Below are positions 60,637 to 64,000 of a stretch of DNA of 64,000 bases, piece after piece. This DNA is from Rhynchopus euleeides (Eukaryota; Euglenozoa; Diplonemea; Diplonemida; Diplonemidae), in contig OY723238.1 of the NCBI GenBank assembly GCA_963210315.1, positions 434,001 through 498,000 of the forward strand, read 5' to 3'. The translations under genes were made by a program, and so were the position numbers. Under the pieces are notes generated by a model that was not told the origin of the DNA, did no database searches, and was given only the letters and a program-made list of their open reading frames with translations. Positions within the stretch are counted from its first letter, which is position 1. Each line of letters opens with the position of its first letter.

Positions 60637-61764
60637 CTAAGTGCTGCCCTCACCCGGAACGTCACACACAGCACACACATTCACAGAAGGGTTGTTTGAT
60701 GTGAAGACCCACCTCCCACAGGGGCTGAGTGCAACACCCAGACCCTCTGACTCCACTTGTCCCAAGCACTCCAAGGTGCTGAGGCTGTACAACCTGGTCT
60801 GGTGATAGAAGCACACTGCCACAACATCACCTGGCTGTGACACGGCAAGCACGTACGGGGTATCAGAGAGAGTGACAGTACGGATGCAGGTGAGGGTGGT
60901 TGTGCACCACACCTTCAGTGACTTGTCAGCAGAGGACGACACCAGGTGCTCGTCCTGAGTCAGGACAATGTTGTACACATAAGTGTGCTCAGACAGGGTG
61001 TCGGTGTGGGTGAGGGTACTGATGTCATACACACGGATGGTCTCGTCGTATGACCCGGTGAAGATCCTCGCAGTTGACACTGCAATCGCATATACAAACC
61101 CGCTGTGCCCCTCCAGCACTGTGGCACTTGGTGTGCCCTCCAAGTCCCACACACACACCTTCCCATCTTCGTCACCCGACACGAGACGTCCACAGTGTGT
61201 CCACCCTGCACTCCACACTAATGTGTCGTGCTCCTTCAGACACCACACCTGTTCCCACGTTGCTGTCAGCCACACGCAGATGGTGCTGTCATCTGAGCAC
61301 GTTGCCAGCCACCTCCCACACACTGAGAACGCAGTGGAGAGAATGGCTATCTCCCCATGTGTGAGGTGCGCCACCACACCAGCAGTCGTGGTGTCAAACA
61401 CAGTGATGTGTCCTTTGTTGTACGGCACTGAACACAGGGTGCCACACCTCGACAGTGTGACGCGTTCTGCGGTCTCATGCACTGTGTCGTAGACAGCGGG
61501 AGCGTTGACGAGTGGCCACCTGCGGACGAGCTGGACACGATCCCCAACCTCGAGACCCGTGTTGGCAACGCACTCTGCATCGTCCAGGTCCTCGTCACAC
61601 CCTTCGATGCGTGCCGCCAGCCCTGCAGCCTCCCGGTCTGCGTTGATGGAACCCGCGAACATCTCCTTGACCGCATCCGCCTTCAGGCTGAGCACGGTCC
61701 CGCCATCCGCAACGCCGACGACACAGCTCCGCCCACTCTCGGCATGACGCACTGACACGTCCAT
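60637..61764 (-). CDS. Ubiquitin-like/WD40 propeller family protein, copy 10
   Basis: An intact 375-residue member, in tandem with copy 9. It shares NAPAVYDTVH, CSVPYNKGHITVF and the ILSTAF block with copy 5, 30 kb away. Variable strings: HDTLVWSAGW, SGDEDGK, GHSGFVYAIAV, GSYDETI, EHTYVYNIVL (one residue shorter) and SSADKSL. The 5' flank (61766-61820) and the 3' module (60471-60636) are both present. Confidence 0.82.
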   Translation of the reverse strand: MDVSVRHAESGRSCVVGVADGGTVLSLKADAVKEMFAGSINADREAAGLAARIEGCDEDLDDAECVANTGLEVGDRVQLVRRWPLVNAPAVYDTVHETAERVTLSRCGTLCSVPYNKGHITVFDTTTAGVVAHLTHGEIAILSTAFSVCGRWLATCSDDSTICVWLTATWEQVWCLKEHDTLVWSAGWTHCGRLVSGDEDGKVCVWDLEGTPSATVLEGHSGFVYAIAVSTARIFTGSYDETIRVYDISTLTHTDTLSEHTYVYNIVLTQDEHLVSSSADKSLKVWCTTTLTCIRTVTLSDTPYVLAVSQPGDVVAVCFYHQTRLYSLSTLECLGQVESEGLGVALSPCGRWVFTSNNPSVNVCAVCDVPGEGST

Positions 61765-62135
61765 CCTTCCCCTCTCTTCCCCTCAACGACAACCCCACGG
61801 TCCTCACGCACTGACGTGCTCTTCTGACATTGGGTGATGGTGATGTGCTGGCCGGTTCCTGACAGGGAAACTGGATAGTTGACAAGCAAGGACATACGGA
61901 ATGTGTACGCACGCAAGGAGCAGATGCTCACGTGGCGGCCTCTGGGTGAACTGAGAGAGAGATGGTCCTGGTCGGCAAGTTCACGGTCCATGGCACAAAC
62001 GGCACCCTCCAGCTTGGGATTTATTCATTTACCTGGGACCAATGGCTTTCAGGACCATGATTTCGACGCTACCCCCTGATATGCCACGGCCGTTGAAGCG
62101 CAAGGACTTGGTTACTAGACGTGCACGCGAGATGA

Positions 62136-62187
62136 GGGGTCTGGGGGGCGGAGCCCCCCAGCCGCCGGAGGCCACGGTAGTGAACAT
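62136..62187. repeat. 50-bp dispersed GC hairpin repeat, copy 2
   Basis: Same hairpin core and CCGCCGGAGGCCACGGTAGT tail as the copy at 15903. Confidence 0.85.
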
Positions 62188-62308
62188 CTGTTCATTGTGG
62201 GCGTACAGATTCTGTGTGAGTTGGCTGCGTCCCCCTGAGGCTACTGGAGTGGTTGGATTCCCTGACCTGGTGGGCATCGAATGACTTGAGTACGAGACAT
62301 ACGCCACA

Positions 62309-62360
62309 GGGGGGTCTGGGGGGCGGAGCCCCCCAGCCGCCGGAGGCCACGGTAGTGAGC
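62309..62360. repeat. 50-bp dispersed GC hairpin repeat, copy 3
   Basis: Same sequence again, about 170 bases from copy 2 and in the same orientation. Confidence 0.85.
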
Positions 62361-62394
62361 ATGTGTTCCTGCAAAACCATACTCTCTTCGACAT

Positions 62395-62610
62395 CGACCC
62401 AGTGAAAGTGGGTTGACGCTTGGTCGACGCTTGGTGAGCGTCGACCCAGCGTAATAAATGGGTTGGCGCTTGGTTCAGGCTTGAATGGCAACCCAGTTCC
62501 AGTGGGTCGACGCTCCAAGCCTCGACCAAGCGTCAACCCAGTTCTACTGGGTCGACGCTTTTTTATGGGGGGGAAACCCAAAATCACTGGGTCGACGGTC
62601 GACGCTTAGC
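62395..62610. repeat. GTCGAC-rich foldback cluster
   Basis: Multiple TGGGTCGACGCTTGGT-like motifs in both orientations. GTGGGTTGACGCTTGGTCGA (62408-62427) pairs with TCGACCAAGCGTCAACCCA (62522-62540). No gene. It resembles subterminal iterons of a transposon. Confidence 0.65.
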
Positions 62611-63224
62611 GACATGCCTGGTCTTTGCAGGGCAGGGGTATTCCTAACTTTCCAGGGGAAAAACTGAGTCGATGGGGGGAAAAAGGGGGGGGGGGCTGGG
62701 CAAAGACTATCAAAAAAGGGGGGGGGTAAATTTGCTTTCGCGCGCGAAAATTCCCTGCAGAACATACAAGGTTTGCTTGTCACAACATTAAGTGACTCGC
62801 TCCTGATTGGGCCCGACAGGCAGCCGGCACCTCCCCACTTGATGCGACAAGGTGGCTTTGATCTTGAGACATGCCCACAGCAGTGAAAACCATGGATACA
62901 ACATGAAGGATGCAAAGGCGGTGAGTGCGGGGCGTCTGGGGGTGGGGGCTGTTGCGCTTCCGACACATCCGCAAACTGTTTATTCGAATCCCCCCACTCC
63001 GCACTCCCCACCCCCCCCCCCCACCCCGCCCCTCTCCCCGCCTGACAGCAACCACGTGACTGCCATTCGCTATTGAAAGTCGCCCCGGCCTGCCCACAAC
63101 ACCCCCCCCCCTAGGGGACCAGATGTACTTGAAAATTTTGTAATAAAAATTTTTCCGACCCCAAACAAGGGTTATTGGCACCTAAAATGAGTGTACCCGC
63201 CTCAAAAATATGTCTGGGGACCCA
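62611..63224. other. Gene-free stretch with homopolymers
   Basis: Poly-G (62683-62696), poly-C (63003-63022, 63103-63111) and a CCCCCTAGGGG motif at 63106 like the ends of the 1.15-kb elements, but without a partner end. Confidence 0.4.
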
Positions 63225-64000
63225 ATGAAACCGGTTTTTCACACTTAGTCGCCCATTTTCGGTCCGAATTTTTGAAAAATCGGTGAAAAAAGGGGGTTTC
63301 GCCCATTATGGGCAAAATCCCGATTTTCATGAAAAAATGACAAAATCGGGGCAACTAGACCCCATTTTAGGTGGTTTTCGGGTGAAAAACGTACCCTAGA
63401 CATCCCTGGGGTACATTGTATACCCTCCAGGGCCTCTAGGACCAGTAGAATCACGTGAAAATGTGTTTTTTTACCCAAAAAAAGGACCCTGCAACCACCC
63501 TGCACACATCCTGCAACCATGTTGCAGGCACACTATAACCCAATAACCACCCAGAAACCACTGAGCCTGCCCTATAAGGGGTGTATGGGCCTGTCGGAAC
63601 AGGTTTTCTACACCGAGTTGCCCAAATTCGGTCCGAGAATTTGAAAAAACTGTGAAGAACGGGGAATTTGCCCGTGTGTGGTAAAAGTCCTAATTTTTAT
63701 GAAAAAATGACAAAATCGGGGCAACTAGACCCCATTTTGGGTGGTTTTCGGGTGAAAAACGTACCCTAGGCATCCCTGGGGTACATTGTATACCATCCAG
63801 GGCCTCTAGGACCAGTAGAAGTGTGTGAAAATGCCTTTTTTTTACCCAAAAAAAGGACCCTGCAACGATGTTGGAGGACCCTGCACACATCCTGCAGCCA
63901 TGTTGTAGGCACCCTATAACCCTATAACCACCCAGAAACCACTGGGAATGCCCTAAAAGGGGTGTATGGGCCTGTCGGAACAGGTTTTCTCCACCGAATT
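63225..64000 (+). repeat. Satellite-like tandem repeat, period about 370 bp (runs off the window)
   Basis: ACAAAATCGGGGCAACTAGA recurs at 63340 and 63710. GGTGTATGGGCCTGTCGGAA recurs at 63579 and about 63960. At least two units are present and the third begins at the edge. It is AT-richer than the genes. Non-coding. Confidence 0.85.

Larger units (their letters stand above)
61825..62390. other. Gene-free flank with two GC hairpin repeats
   Basis: Apart from copies of the 50-bp hairpin repeat at 62136-62187 and 62309-62360, no feature is recognisable. Confidence 0.5.

Overview
This window is nuclear DNA from a GC-rich microbial eukaryote. Coding regions are compact and nearly intron-free, homopolymeric C/G tracts are frequent, and about half of the sequence is repeats. 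The host genes recognised are eukaryotic: a phosphomevalonate kinase of the ERG8 type, a DEAD-box helicase of the DDX49/Dbp8 type, a MAP3K-like kinase, a 2-aminoethanethiol/cysteine dioxygenase, a threonine aldolase, a legumain-like C13 peptidase, an EF-hand protein, a phosphopantetheinyl-transferase-like protein and an RS-rich protein. Every host gene is on the minus strand, which is unusual over 64 kb and recalls the unidirectional gene arrays of Euglenozoa. A 14-base match to the remembered 3' half of the diplonemid spliced leader (4410-4423) points the same way but is weak. I suggest a diplonemid-like protist with low confidence.

The most striking content is a family of minus-strand genes of about 376-382 residues. 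There are nine near full-length copies: 2965-4107, 11044-12183, 12495-13643, 28724-29860, 30331-31461, 53387-54515 (frameshifted), 56169-57296, 59165-60310 and 60637-61764. A truncated tenth copy and solo 3'-flank relics also occur. Each protein has an almost invariant ubiquitin-like N-terminal domain of about 85 residues followed by a seven-bladed WD40 propeller. Differences between copies cluster at the same few positions of each blade, on the predicted ligand-facing surface. Blocks of variation are shared in different combinations among copies, as expected from gene conversion. This looks like a diversifying recognition repertoire.

Layout: 1-10.4 kb holds EF-hand, WD40 copy 1, C13 peptidase and phosphomevalonate kinase. 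11-13.9 kb holds WD40 copies 2-3 and a solo 3' module. 14-17 kb is transposon debris and palindromes. 17.7-26.4 kb holds the AcpS-like gene, a long gene-free stretch and the kinase. 27-32 kb holds a 200-bp retroposon-like repeat cluster and WD40 copies 4-6. 32.5-36 kb holds the dioxygenase and threonine aldolase. 37-44 kb is a mobile-element island: a 1.15-kb inverted-repeat element, a roughly 190-bp tandem array, and a 2.9-kb two-gene transposon with about 260-bp terminal inverted repeats nested inside a second 1.15-kb inverted-repeat element. 44.4-49.6 kb holds the RS-rich protein and the helicase. 50-52 kb has a 120-bp tandem array with dimeric periodicity. 53-62 kb is the largest WD40 cluster. 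The window ends in foldback repeats and a satellite of about 370-bp period.

Apart from the WD40 family, the host genes do not form an obvious pathway and look like ordinary housekeeping and signalling genes. All calls come from reading the sequence; no database search was run.
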